Shown here piece by piece: positions 12,286-21,636 of a DNA stretch of 47,553 bases (positions within the stretch are counted from its first letter, which is position 1; each line of letters opens with the position of its first letter). The DNA lies in NCBI GenBank assembly GCA_947475845.1, contig CANJMO010000012.1:1-47553 (forward strand), in the 5' to 3' direction. The notes beneath the pieces were generated by a model. The model saw only the letters and a list, made by a program, of their open reading frames with translations, made no database searches and was not told where the DNA came from. Made by a program: the position numbers and the translations under genes. Source of the DNA: Caulobacteraceae bacterium. GTDB lineage: Bacteria; Pseudomonadota; Alphaproteobacteria; Caulobacterales; Caulobacteraceae.

Positions 12286-13965
12286 CTACATGTTCGGATA
12301 GTTGGGACCGCCTCCGCCTTCGGGCGGCGCCCAGTCGATGTTCTGCGACGGATCCTTGATATCGCAGGTTTTGCAGTGGACGCAGTTCTGGGCGTTGATC
12401 ACGAACACCGGCGCCCCCTGCTTTTCGACCACCTCGTAGACCCCAGCCGGGCAGTAGCGCTGGGCCGGTTCGGCGTAGAGCGGCAGGTTGACGTTGATCG
12501 GGATGGAGGGGTCGCGCAGCTTCAGGTGGCTGGGCTGGTCCTCGTCGTGGTTGGTGTTGGACACATAGACCGACGACAGCTTGTCGAACGACAGCACCCC
12601 GTCCGGCTTGGGATAGTCGATCGGCGCGAAATCCTTGGCGAAGCCGGTCGAGGCCGCGTCGGTCTTGCCATGCTTCAGCGTGCCGAACGGCGACCAGCCG
12701 CCGGTCAGGCTGTTGATCCACAGGTCGATGCCGGTCAGCAGCAGCCCGCCCAGCACCGTGCCGTAGCGCGACCACAGGGGCTTGGCGTTGCGCACCAGCT
12801 TCAGGTCGTGATGCACCCAGGACTTTTCGTAAGCTGTCTCGTAGGCGCTCAGCACGTCGCCCCCGCGCCCGGCCTGCAAGGCCTCGAACGCCGCCTCGGC
12901 CGCCAGCATGCCGGTCTTCATGGCGTTGTGGCTGCCCTTGATGCGCGGCAGGTTCACGAAGCCGGCGGAACAGCCGATCAAGGCGCCGCCAGGGAAGGCC
13001 AGCTTGGGCACCGATTGCAGCCCGCCCTCGGTGATCGCCCGCGCGCCGCAGGACACCCGCGTGCCGCCGGTCAGGTGCTTGGCGATGGCCGGGTGGTGCT
13101 TGAGCCGCTGGAACTCGTCGAACGGCGAGAGGTACGGGTTGGCGTAGTTCAGGTGCGTCACCAGTCCCACGGCCACATAGCGGTCGCCGAAGTGGTAGAC
13201 GAATGAGCCGCCGCCGACGTCGTTGGCCAGGGGCCAGCCCATCGAATGCTGGACCAGGCCCGGGCGGAACCGCTCCTGCGGCACCTGCCAGATCTCCTTG
13301 ACGCCCAGACCGTACTTTTGGGGCTCTCGACCGGCGCAGAGATCGAACCGGGCCTGGATCTGTTTGGCCAGCGACCCGCGCGCGCCTTCGGCGATCAGGA
13401 AATAGCGGCCGTTGATCTCCATGCCGGGCTGGTAGTCGGCCTTGGGCTGGCAGTCCTTGCCGACGCCCATGAACCCGGCGACCACCCCGCGCAGGGCGCC
13501 GTCATCGTTGTAGAGCGCTTCGGACGCGGCGAAGCCGGGGTAGACCTCCACTCCCAAGGACTCGGCCTGTTCGGCCAGCCAGCGGCAGAGATTTGCCAGC
13601 GATCCGATGTAGGCGCCGTGGTTGGACATGAGGCTGGGCTTGGGCAGCATCGAGATGTCGATCTCGCTGTCCGGCGTCAGCACGAGGTAGCGGTCCCTGG
13701 TCACCGCCGTGTCGAGCGGCGCGCCCTTTTCTTTCCAGTCTGGGATCAGTTCGTTCAGCGCGCGGGGATCGATCACGGCGCCGGACAGGATATGGGCGCC
13801 GACTTCGGAGCCCTTTTCCAAGACCGCGACCGAGACTTCCGCACCCGCCGCGGCGGCCAACTGCTTCAGCCGGATGGCGGCGCCGAGGCCGGCGGGGCCG
13901 GCGCCGACGATGACGACGTCGTAGTCCATGGCCTCGCGGGCGGGAACTTCCTGCGCGTCGGTCAT
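12286..13965 (-). CDS. Electron transfer flavoprotein-ubiquinone oxidoreductase
   Basis: 559 aa, the family's usual length. It passes electrons from reduced ETF (fatty-acid and amino-acid dehydrogenases) to ubiquinone at the inner membrane. The N-terminal FAD motif is DVVIVGAGPAGLGAAIRLKQ (about 15-34). Ubiquinone/FAD-domain segments include SGAVIDPRALNELIPDW and GCSAGFVNLPRIKGSHNAMKTG. The C-terminal 4Fe-4S domain has CPAGVYE followed by NCVHCKTCDIKDPSQNI, supplying four cysteines. The end GGGGPNYPNM is typical. No etfA or etfB is in the window. Confidence 0.96.
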   Translation of the reverse strand: MTDAQEVPAREAMDYDVVIVGAGPAGLGAAIRLKQLAAAAGAEVSVAVLEKGSEVGAHILSGAVIDPRALNELIPDWKEKGAPLDTAVTRDRYLVLTPDSEIDISMLPKPSLMSNHGAYIGSLANLCRWLAEQAESLGVEVYPGFAASEALYNDDGALRGVVAGFMGVGKDCQPKADYQPGMEINGRYFLIAEGARGSLAKQIQARFDLCAGREPQKYGLGVKEIWQVPQERFRPGLVQHSMGWPLANDVGGGSFVYHFGDRYVAVGLVTHLNYANPYLSPFDEFQRLKHHPAIAKHLTGGTRVSCGARAITEGGLQSVPKLAFPGGALIGCSAGFVNLPRIKGSHNAMKTGMLAAEAAFEALQAGRGGDVLSAYETAYEKSWVHHDLKLVRNAKPLWSRYGTVLGGLLLTGIDLWINSLTGGWSPFGTLKHGKTDAASTGFAKDFAPIDYPKPDGVLSFDKLSSVYVSNTNHDEDQPSHLKLRDPSIPINVNLPLYAEPAQRYCPAGVYEVVEKQGAPVFVINAQNCVHCKTCDIKDPSQNIDWAPPEGGGGPNYPNM

Positions 13966-14059
13966 GATGATTGTCTCCGCGGCATTGAACGCGGGGCCGG
14001 TTTATCCGAAGCTGGCGTCCGAGGGGTAGAAAAACCCGCTCCCAGCCCCACGGACTTCA

Positions 14060-14887
14060 GTGAACGCCGCTTCCGACACCCTCGATCCTCGCGCCGTCGA
14101 GAGCCTGCTCGCCTTCTGGGCCGACGCCGGCGCCGACGCCGTGCTGCTGGAAACCCCGATCGACCGGATCGCAGAGGGCCGCCGCGCGCCGCCTAAACCG
14201 ACCCCGACCATCCGCGCCGCAGTGACGCCCCAGGCCCCCGTCCCGGCTCGCACGGCGCCGGATACCACCGCCGCCGTGGCCGACGCCAAGCGGCTGGCGG
14301 CCGAGGCTCCCGATCTGGCCGCTCTGGAAGCCGCCATCGCCGCCTTCGACGGCTGCGCCTTGAAATTCGAGGGGGCGAAGCGCGCGGTGTTCTCGCGGGG
14401 CGACCCTGCGGCTCCCGTCATGATCATCGGCGAAGGCCCGGGCGCCGAGGAAGACGCCCAGGGCGCGCCGTTCGTCGGCCGCGCCGGCCAGCTGCTGGAC
14501 CGCATGCTGAAGGCGGCCGGGCTGGAGGGCCGGGTGTTCATCACCAACACCGTGTTCTGGCGCCCGCCCGGCAACCGCACCCCGACGCTCGGCGAGCAGC
14601 TGGCCTGCCAGCCTTTCCTGGAGCGGGCCATCGAACTGGTGCAGCCGCGCCTGCTGCTGCTGGCCGGCGGGGCCTCGGCCAAGTCGATTCTCAAGCGCGA
14701 GGAAGGCATCCTGTCGTTGCGCGGCCGCTGGTTCGACTGGACCTCGGACGACGGCGCCCGGCAGATCCCGGCCATGCCGACCCTGCATCCGGCCTTCCTG
14801 CTGCGCCAGCCGGGGGCCAAGAAGCGGGCCTGGGCCGATCTGCTGACCCTGACCGAGCGCCTGGACCGGCCCGACCGGCCCGACTAG
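14060..14887 (+). CDS. Uracil-DNA glycosylase, family 4 type
   Basis: 275 aa starting at GTG 14060. It removes uracil from DNA in base-excision repair. The catalytic core starts near residue 90. It has motif [21 protein letters not shown] (about 123-142), the segment [14 protein letters not shown], and motif [14 protein letters not shown] (about 243-255), as in the [4Fe-4S] UDG families. Candidate cluster cysteines include those in DGCALKFEG and LACQPF. The first 90 residues are an Ala/Pro-rich extension common in alphaproteobacterial members. Its stop shares the tetranucleotide CTAG with the convergent glycosyltransferase gene. Confidence 0.93.
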   Translation: MNAASDTLDPRAVESLLAFWADAGADAVLLETPIDRIAEGRRAPPKPTPTIRAAVTPQAPVPARTAPDTTAAVADAKRLAAEAPDLAALEAAIAAFDGCALKFEGAKRAVFSRGDPAAPVMIIGEGPGAEEDAQGAPFVGRAGQLLDRMLKAAGLEGRVFITNTVFWRPPGNRTPTLGEQLACQPFLERAIELVQPRLLLLAGGASAKSILKREEGILSLRGRWFDWTSDDGARQIPAMPTLHPAFLLRQPGAKKRAWADLLTLTERLDRPDRPD

Positions 14888-15333
14888 GGCTTCAGCCGGC
14901 GGCCCTTGGCGGCCAAGGGACCTGAGAAGCCGGGCCCGACAAGCTTCCTGGGCATCAGCACCGCCTGCGGCTTGCCGCCGAAGAACGACAACGGTCCCGA
15001 TTTAGCCGGCCACCACGCCGCCTGATCGGCATGCTCGCGCAGGTGATCGCTGACCGCCCGCATCCACCCGTCCGCCAGCAGCGTCTTCGGCTCCAGGATC
15101 AGCAGCCAGTCGCTGCGAGCCATGGCGCAGCCCTGGGCCAGGGCGTCTGGTCCGGACGACTTGAGAATCCGCGCCCCGGCGTCATCGGCGATCTCCAGGG
15201 TCTGGTCGGTGGAGCCGGCGTCGATCACGATCACTTCGCGCACCAGGCCGTCGACGGCGGCGGCGACAAGGGACCCCAAGGTCTCCCCCAGGGTCCGCTC
15301 ATCGTTCAGGGTGGCGATCACGACCGAAATCAT
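14884..15333 (-). CDS. Short family-2 glycosyltransferase-like protein
   Basis: 149 aa. The N-terminus MISVVIATLNDERTLGETL and the following EVIVIDAGSTDQTLEIADDAGARIL are the nucleotide-binding half of a GT-A fold. Where active GT2 enzymes have a D-x-D (as in LFLDADT) this protein has LILEPKT, so the metal-binding aspartates are absent. It also lacks the C-terminal acceptor half. It may be a degenerate or non-catalytic member. The start is ATG 15333 and the stop overlaps that of the uracil-DNA glycosylase gene. Confidence 0.82.
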   Translation of the reverse strand: MISVVIATLNDERTLGETLGSLVAAAVDGLVREVIVIDAGSTDQTLEIADDAGARILKSSGPDALAQGCAMARSDWLLILEPKTLLADGWMRAVSDHLREHADQAAWWPAKSGPLSFFGGKPQAVLMPRKLVGPGFSGPLAAKGRRLKP

Positions 15334-15424
15334 TGGCGCATCAAGCGCGGCGCGCGGCGCCGGTCAAGGGCGGACTTAAAGGTTTATTCTTGTTTTGTTC
15401 GTACGCCAGCCCTAGTTTGCCGCC

Positions 15425-16498
15425 ATGTCGAACCCTGCGTTCCCACCGCGCGGCCGAGGCGCGCAGACCAACGCCACTGGCCGCTTTGAATCCCAGGTCC
15501 GCGAAGCCTTCGACGACGGCTGGACCGAGGAGGACGCCGAGCCGCCCAAGCTAAAGACGACCCTGTCGATCGACCGGGCGAGGACCATTATCAGCCGCAA
15601 CGACAGCCCCGACATCGGCTTCGACCGCTCGATCAACCCCTACCGGGGCTGCGAGCACGGCTGCATCTATTGCTTCGCCCGGCCGACCCACGCCTACCTC
15701 GGCCTATCGCCGGGGTTGGATTTCGAGAGCCAGCTCTACTTCAAGCCCGAGGCGGCGAACCTGCTGCACAGAGAGCTGTCGCGGCCCAAGTACCAGTGCG
15801 AGCGCATCCAGCTTGGCGCCAACACCGACCCCTACCAGCCGATCGAGCGCAAGCTGCGCGTCACCCGCGGGGTGCTGGAGGTGCTGGAGGCGTTCAGGCA
15901 CCCGGTCGGCATCACCACCAAGAACGCCACGATCGTGCGCGACGCCGACATCCTCGGCCGAATGGGCCAGGCCGGCCTGGCCATGGCCTCGATGTCGATC
16001 ACCACCCTGGACCGCAAGCTGGCTCGGGCCATGGAGCCGCGCGCCTCGACCCCCGAGCGGCGGCTGGAGGCCGTGCGGATCATGAGCGAGGCTGGCCTGC
16101 CGATAGCGGTCGGGTTCGCGCCGGTGATCCCAGGCCTCAACGATCACGAGCTTGAGTCGGTCTTGCAGCGCGGCGCCGAAGCGGGGGCCCGGCTCGCCTA
16201 TTTCACGGTCCTGAGGCTGCCGCTCGAAATCAAGGAACTGTTTAAAGAGTGGCTTGAAGCCGAGCGTCCGGACCGCGCCGCACGAGTCATGTCGCTGGTC
16301 CGCCAGATGCGGAAAGGCAAGGATTACGACGCAGAGTGGGGCACGCGGATGAAGGGCGAAGGCCCCATCGCGGAGCTGATTTCACTGAGATTCAAGGCCG
16401 CCTGCAAGCGCTACGGACTAAATCGCGAGCGCCTGGTGATGGATACGAGCCAATTTCGCGTCCCGCCGAAGTCAGGGGATCAATTACCCCTGTTCTGA
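15425..16498 (+). CDS. Radical SAM protein, PA0069/spore-photoproduct-lyase-like family
   Basis: 357 aa. The radical SAM cluster motif is C-x3-C-x2-C at Cys76, Cys80 and Cys83 in YRGCEHGCIYCFARP. This binds a 4Fe-4S cluster that cleaves S-adenosylmethionine. The following HAYLGLSPGLDFES, QLGANTDPYQPIER and GITTKNATIVRD are typical of the family often labelled PA0069, distantly related to spore photoproduct lyase. The substrate is not known. The start ATG lies 91 bases from the divergent glycosyltransferase start, so the short region 15334-15424 should hold both promoters. Confidence 0.92.
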   Translation: MSNPAFPPRGRGAQTNATGRFESQVREAFDDGWTEEDAEPPKLKTTLSIDRARTIISRNDSPDIGFDRSINPYRGCEHGCIYCFARPTHAYLGLSPGLDFESQLYFKPEAANLLHRELSRPKYQCERIQLGANTDPYQPIERKLRVTRGVLEVLEAFRHPVGITTKNATIVRDADILGRMGQAGLAMASMSITTLDRKLARAMEPRASTPERRLEAVRIMSEAGLPIAVGFAPVIPGLNDHELESVLQRGAEAGARLAYFTVLRLPLEIKELFKEWLEAERPDRAARVMSLVRQMRKGKDYDAEWGTRMKGEGPIAELISLRFKAACKRYGLNRERLVMDTSQFRVPPKSGDQLPLF

Positions 16499-16680
16499 CG
16501 TTAAGGCTGCGCTTGCTCTGGATTCCGCGTTTGCTTTGGGGCGCCGCGGCAGGCCATGGCTACGCTTTCGACATGTACCGCAACGCACCCGACCGGAATT
16601 GTGGCTTTTTGGAAATCCGTTCGCCACGTTCTGCCGTCACCCCATAACGCTGCTATCCGCCTACCTGGCCGAGGACCCGT
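16499..16680. other. Intergenic region upstream of the RND operon
   Basis: 182 bases between the radical SAM gene and the efflux operon, read in the same direction. It should carry the operon promoter. I see no regulator gene adjacent and no clear operator dyad or terminator. Confidence 0.35.
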
Positions 16681-18429
16681 ATGCCTGACACTCGATCGCG
16701 CAAAATCGGTCCCGATCATCAGCTGACCTACCGCAAGAAGAGCCCGCTCAAGACCGGGCTGGGCATCGCCGGCGTGGTCCTGGTGGCGGTGGCCGCCGGA
16801 TGGCTGCTGACCCATCAGGGCAAGCCCGCCGCCGGTCGCGGCGGTCCGGGCGGACCCGGCGGTCCGGGCGCCGGTGGTCCGGGCGGAGGCGGCGGCGGAC
16901 GCGGCGGACGTTTCGGCGGGCGCGCGGCGATCACGGTCGGGACGGCTCCGGTCAGCCTTGGCAACATTCTGATCCAGCTCGACGCGCTCGGCACCGTCAC
17001 CCCGCCGGTGACCGCCACCATCACCTCGCGCGTCTCCGGTCAGCTGATGGCCGTCTATTTCACCGAAGGTCAGATGGTGAAGAAGGGTCAGCGGCTCGAA
17101 CTGATCGATCCGGGCCCCTATCAGGTGGCGCTCGAGCAGGTGCAGGGCACCCTGGCCCGCGATCAGGCCGCCCTGGCCAACGCCAGGCTCGACCTGCAGC
17201 GCTACCAGACCCTGCTGGCCCAGAACTCCATCGCCAAGCAGCAGGTCGATACGCAGGCCGCCCTGGTCAAGCAGAACGAAGCGGTGGTCAAAACCGACCA
17301 GGCGTCCGTCGCCAGCGCCAGGCTTAACCTCAGCTACACTCAGATCACCGCTCCGGTGGCCGGCCGCGTCGGCCTGCGCCTAGTGGATGTCGGCAATTTC
17401 GTCTCCGCCGGCGGAGGCCAGGGCCTGCTGGTGATCACCCAGGTCGATCCGATCGACGTGCTGTTCACCGTGCCCGAGGATAATGTCCCCGCGATCACCC
17501 GCCGCCAGCGCAGCGGCGCCGGCCTGCCCGTCACCGTGTTCGACCGCAGCGGCGGCAGCGCCCTGGCCCAGGGGTCGCTATCGACCCTCGACAACCAGAT
17601 CGATACCGCCACCGGCACGGTGAAGGCCAAGGCCCGTTTCACCAACGGCTCCGGCGCCCTGTTCCCCAACCAGTTCGTCAACGCCCGCATGCTGGTGGAC
17701 GTGCTGTGCAACCAGGTGGTGGTGCCGACCACCGCCGTGCGCCACGGCTCGACCGGCGACTATGTGTTCCTGCTGCAGCCCGACAAGACCGCCAAGATGG
17801 TGATGGTCACCGCCGGCCCCGGCACGGGCGAGACCGTCTCCATCGTCAAAGGCCTGCAGGCCGGCGGCACGGTGATCACCGAAGGCGGCGACCGCCTGCG
17901 CGACGGCTCCACCGTCAACCTGCCCGGCGACCGTCCAGCGGGCTCCGGCTTCAGCGGCGGACGCCGCGGACGTGGCGGCGCGGCTCAGGCCGGCGGCCAA
18001 CGCCGCCCGGGCGGCCAAGGCGGACAGGGCGGTCAACGTCCCGGCGGCGGCCAGGGCCGCCGCGGCGGCGCGGCGGCGGGCGGCGATCCCACCGCTCCGG
18101 CGCCCGATACCGAAGCCGCGCAGAACAAGGCGCTGCCCACCGTGCAGATTCCCGCCGGCGCCTGCTCGGCGTCCGGCGCGGCCGCCGGCCCCGGCGGCCG
18201 GACGGGACCGCGTGGACAGGGCGGACAGGGCGGCCAGACCGCCGTCAGCCCGCAACCGGACCAGGGCTTCGAAGGCCGCCGCCGGTTCGGCGGCCAGGGC
18301 GGCCAGGGCGGCCAGGGCCGTCCGCCCGGCGTCGAAGGCCGTCCTCCCGGTCAAGGTCCCGGCCCAGGCGGTTTCCGCCGCGGCGGACCGCGTCCGGACG
18401 GCGCTCCTCAAGGCCAGGCTCCGGGTTAA
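16681..18429 (+). CDS. RND efflux periplasmic adaptor (MdtA-like) with Gly-rich linker and tail
   Basis: 582 aa, about 170 longer than usual. It is a membrane-fusion protein that bridges the RND pump to the outer-membrane channel. A membrane anchor (25-44) is followed by a Gly/Pro/Arg-rich linker (47-80). The core then has the lipoyl/barrel-sandwich half VTATITSRVSGQLMAVYFTEGQMVKKGQ, the coiled-coil hairpin (LARDQAALANARLDLQRYQTLLAQNS), and TQITAPVAGRVGLRLVDVGNFV. The beta-barrel ends near LPGDRPAGSG (about 413-420). After that comes a roughly 160-residue tail of GGQGGQ/GRRG repeats, containing one Cys in PAGACSAS. It is the first gene of the operon. Confidence 0.93.
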   Translation: MPDTRSRKIGPDHQLTYRKKSPLKTGLGIAGVVLVAVAAGWLLTHQGKPAAGRGGPGGPGGPGAGGPGGGGGGRGGRFGGRAAITVGTAPVSLGNILIQLDALGTVTPPVTATITSRVSGQLMAVYFTEGQMVKKGQRLELIDPGPYQVALEQVQGTLARDQAALANARLDLQRYQTLLAQNSIAKQQVDTQAALVKQNEAVVKTDQASVASARLNLSYTQITAPVAGRVGLRLVDVGNFVSAGGGQGLLVITQVDPIDVLFTVPEDNVPAITRRQRSGAGLPVTVFDRSGGSALAQGSLSTLDNQIDTATGTVKAKARFTNGSGALFPNQFVNARMLVDVLCNQVVVPTTAVRHGSTGDYVFLLQPDKTAKMVMVTAGPGTGETVSIVKGLQAGGTVITEGGDRLRDGSTVNLPGDRPAGSGFSGGRRGRGGAAQAGGQRRPGGQGGQGGQRPGGGQGRRGGAAAGGDPTAPAPDTEAAQNKALPTVQIPAGACSASGAAAGPGGRTGPRGQGGQGGQTAVSPQPDQGFEGRRRFGGQGGQGGQGRPPGVEGRPPGQGPGPGGFRRGGPRPDGAPQGQAPG

Positions 18430-18474
18430 GCCAGTGAACCCATCGCCGATCACCGCCCCTGAGACGGCCACAGC

Positions 18475-21400
18475 ATGAGCCCGTCACGCCCGTTCATCAT
18501 GCGGCCGGTGGCCACCTCGCTGTTCATGGCCGCCATCTTCCTGGCCGGGCTGATCGCGTTCCGTTTCCTGCCGCTGTCGGCCCTGCCCGAGGTCGACTAT
18601 CCAACCATCCAGGTGCAGACCGCCTATCCGGGGGCCAGCCCCGAGGTGATGTCGACCACCGTCACCGCGCCGCTGGAGCGCCAGTTCGGCCAGATGGCCG
18701 ACCTGAACCGGATGTCGTCGATCAGCTCGGCCGGCTCCTCGATCATCACCCTGCAGTTCAACCTCGACCTCAACCTCGACGTGGCCGAACAGGAAGTGCA
18801 GGCGGCGATCAACGCCTCGGGCACCCTGTTGCCCGTCGATCTGCCGGCGCCGCCGGTCTACGCCAAGGTAAACCCGGCCGACGCGCCGATCATGACCCTG
18901 GCCCTGACCTCCAAGACCATGCCCCTGACCCAGCTTCAGGACCTGGCGGACTCGCGCCTGGCTCAGAAGATGTCGCAGGTGAAGGGCGTCGGCATGGTGC
19001 TGATCGCCGGGGGCCAGCGGCCAGCCGTGCGCATCCAGGCTAATACCCAGGCCCTGGCCTCCTACGGCATGACCCTGGCCGACCTGCGCACCGCCATCGC
19101 CTCGGCCAACGCCAACGCGGCCAAGGGCACCTTCGACGGTCCGACCCGCGCCTACACCATCAACGCCAACGACCAGCTGGCCACCGCCGCCGACTATGTG
19201 AACCAGATCATCGCCTTCAAGAACGGCGCGCCGGTCCGGCTGAAGGACGTGGCCACCGCCGTCGAGGGCGCCGAGAACACCCGCCTGGGCGCCTGGGTCA
19301 ACGACCAGCCCGGCATCATCCTCAACGTGCAGCGCCAGCCCGGCGCCAACGTCATCGCCACCGTCGACCAGATCAAGGCGATCCTGCCCGAGCTGGAAGC
19401 CGCCCTGCCGGACTCGGTCAAGGTCGAGGTGATGAGCGACCGCACCACCGGCATCCGCGCCTCGGTCCACGACGTCGAGTTCGAACTGCTGCTGGCCATC
19501 GCCCTGGTGACGGCGGTGATCTTCGTCTTCCTGCGCAGCATCCCGGCGACCTTCATCGCCTCGGTGGCGGCCCCGATCTCGCTGGTGGGCACCTTCGCCG
19601 TCATGCACATGCTCGGGTTCAGCCTTAACAACCTGACCCTGATGGCCCTGACCATCTCGACCGGATTCGTGGTCGACGACGCCATCGTCATGATCGAGAA
19701 CATCGCGCGCTATATCGAAAAGGGCGAGAAACCGCTGGCGGCCGCGCTCAAGGGCGCCGGCGAGATCGGCTTCACCATCATCTCCCTGACCGTATCGCTG
19801 ATCGCGGTGCTGATCCCGCTGCTGTTCATGGGCGACGTGGTGGGCCGGCTGTTCCGCGAGTTCGCCATCACCCTGGCGGTGACCATCGTCATCTCCGCCG
19901 TGGTCTCCCTGACCCTGGTGCCGACCCTGTCGGCCCTGTGGCTGAAGAACCACGACAAGACCCAGGACTCCAAGTTCGGCAAATGGAGCCAGGAGAAGTT
20001 CGACCGGCTGATCGACAAATACGACGAAGGCCTGACCTGGGTGCTCGGCCATCAGAAGTTCACCCTGATCGTCGCGGCCGCGACCCTGGCCCTCACCTGC
20101 CTGCTCTACATCGTCATCCCCAAGGGCCTGTTCCCGACCCAGGACACCGGCATCGTTCAGGGCTACACCGAGGCCGGGCAATCGGTGTCCTACACCCGCA
20201 TGGCCGGCCTGCAGCAGAACCTGGCCAAGGAGCTGCTCAAGGATCCCGACGTGGTCTCGCTGACCTCCTATATCGGGGTTGACGGCTCCAACACGACGAT
20301 GAACGTCGGCCGGGTGCTGATCAATCTGAAGCCGCAGGGCCAACGCACCGGCTCGCAGGAGAAGGTGTTGGAGAACCTGCGCCAGCGCGCGCGCAACGTC
20401 GCCGGCATCACCCTCTATGTGCAGCCGGTCCAGGACCTGAGCATCGATTCCAGCGTCAGCCGCACCCAGTACCAGTTCTCGCTGGAAGGCTCCGACCAGG
20501 CCCAGGTCAACCAGTGGGCGGCCAAGATCGTCGACCGGCTGAACGACGACAACAAGGTTCGCAACGTCGCCGCCGACGTCCAAGCCGAGGGCCTCTCGAC
20601 CTTCATCGAGATCGACCGCGACACCGCCGCCCGGGTCGGGGTGGCCGCCTCCACCGTCGACGACGCCCTCTACGACGCTTTCGGTCAGCGGATCATCTCG
20701 ACCATCTTCACCCAGTCCAACCAGTACCGGGTGATCCTGCAGGCCGATCCCAAGCTGCTGGAAAACCCTGACGGGCTGAAGCACATCTACCTGCGCGCCG
20801 CCAACGGCGAGGCCACGCCGCTGGCCTCGTTCTCGACCATCAGGCAGCAGCTGTCGCCGCTGCAGATCAACAAGGTCAGCCAGTTCCCGTCGGCCAATAT
20901 CTCATTCGACACCGCGCCCGGGGTCTCGCTCGGCGCGGCGGTCAATGCGGTCAAGCAGGCGGAAAAGGACATCGGCATCCCGGCAGCGATCACCACCTCG
21001 TTCCTGGGCGCCGCCAACGCCTTCCAGTCCTCGCTGTCCAACGAGCTGTGGCTGATCCTGGCGGCGATCGTAACCGTCTATATCGTGCTGGGCGTGCTCT
21101 ATGAGAGCTACATCCACCCGCTGACGATCCTGTCGACGCTTCCTTCGGCCGGGGTGGGCGCTCTGCTTGCCCTGATGCTGTTCCGCCAGGACATGGGCGT
21201 GATCGCCATCATCGGGCTGATCCTGCTGATCGGCATCGTCAAGAAGAACGCGATCATGATGATCGACTTCGCCCTGGACGCCGAGCGCAACGAGGGCAAG
21301 AGCCCGCAGGAAGCCATCCACCAGGCCGCCCTGCTGCGCTTCCGGCCGATCCTGATGACCACCCTGGCCGCCCTGTTCGGCGCCCTGCCGCTGATGCTGG

Positions 21401-21636
21401 GCTGGGGCGAGGGCTCGGAGCTGCGCCATCCGCTGGGCATCAGCATCGTCGGCGGCCTGATCGTCAGCCAGATGCTGACCCTGTTCACCACCCCCGTGAT
21501 CTATGTGACCTTCGACAATCTGGCCAATCGCTGGCGCAAGCGCGGCGACAAGACGGATGAAGGCGAAGACAAGACCCGCCTGCTTGAGCCGCCGGTCCAC
21601 CCGCAGGGCGGCGCGGCGGACGCGAGCGCCACGTGA
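18475..21636 (+). CDS. RND multidrug efflux permease (MdtB-like, HAE1 family)
   Basis: 1053 aa, full length. It is an inner-membrane proton-drug antiporter. The N-terminus [20 protein letters not shown] leads into TM1. TM4 carries the proton-relay pair Asp401-Asp402 in [15 protein letters not shown]10 has Lys924 in [18 protein letters not shown]. Porter-domain landmarks include [21 protein letters not shown] and [11 protein letters not shown]-type helices. It follows the adaptor by 45 bases and overlaps the next RND gene by four bases (GTGA). With the different downstream RND subunit this suggests a heteromeric pump like MdtBC. Confidence 0.95.
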   Translation: MSPSRPFIMRPVATSLFMAAIFLAGLIAFRFLPLSALPEVDYPTIQVQTAYPGASPEVMSTTVTAPLERQFGQMADLNRMSSISSAGSSIITLQFNLDLNLDVAEQEVQAAINASGTLLPVDLPAPPVYAKVNPADAPIMTLALTSKTMPLTQLQDLADSRLAQKMSQVKGVGMVLIAGGQRPAVRIQANTQALASYGMTLADLRTAIASANANAAKGTFDGPTRAYTINANDQLATAADYVNQIIAFKNGAPVRLKDVATAVEGAENTRLGAWVNDQPGIILNVQRQPGANVIATVDQIKAILPELEAALPDSVKVEVMSDRTTGIRASVHDVEFELLLAIALVTAVIFVFLRSIPATFIASVAAPISLVGTFAVMHMLGFSLNNLTLMALTISTGFVVDDAIVMIENIARYIEKGEKPLAAALKGAGEIGFTIISLTVSLIAVLIPLLFMGDVVGRLFREFAITLAVTIVISAVVSLTLVPTLSALWLKNHDKTQDSKFGKWSQEKFDRLIDKYDEGLTWVLGHQKFTLIVAAATLALTCLLYIVIPKGLFPTQDTGIVQGYTEAGQSVSYTRMAGLQQNLAKELLKDPDVVSLTSYIGVDGSNTTMNVGRVLINLKPQGQRTGSQEKVLENLRQRARNVAGITLYVQPVQDLSIDSSVSRTQYQFSLEGSDQAQVNQWAAKIVDRLNDDNKVRNVAADVQAEGLSTFIEIDRDTAARVGVAASTVDDALYDAFGQRIISTIFTQSNQYRVILQADPKLLENPDGLKHIYLRAANGEATPLASFSTIRQQLSPLQINKVSQFPSANISFDTAPGVSLGAAVNAVKQAEKDIGIPAAITTSFLGAANAFQSSLSNELWLILAAIVTVYIVLGVLYESYIHPLTILSTLPSAGVGALLALMLFRQDMGVIAIIGLILLIGIVKKNAIMMIDFALDAERNEGKSPQEAIHQAALLRFRPILMTTLAALFGALPLMLGWGEGSELRHPLGISIVGGLIVSQMLTLFTTPVIYVTFDNLANRWRKRGDKTDEGEDKTRLLEPPVHPQGGAADASAT

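Noticed and set aside
18000-18420. Short tandem DNA repeats in the adaptor gene considered as a CRISPR or VNTR array
   Set aside because: The repeats are in frame, degenerate and encode the Gly/Gln tail. There are no unique spacers of constant length.
18484-20784. 766-codon minus-strand frame opposite the first RND gene
   Set aside because: It is a mirror of a high-GC coding sequence: its His/Asp/Gly/Gln-rich product is characteristic of antisense frames and the sense gene is unambiguous.
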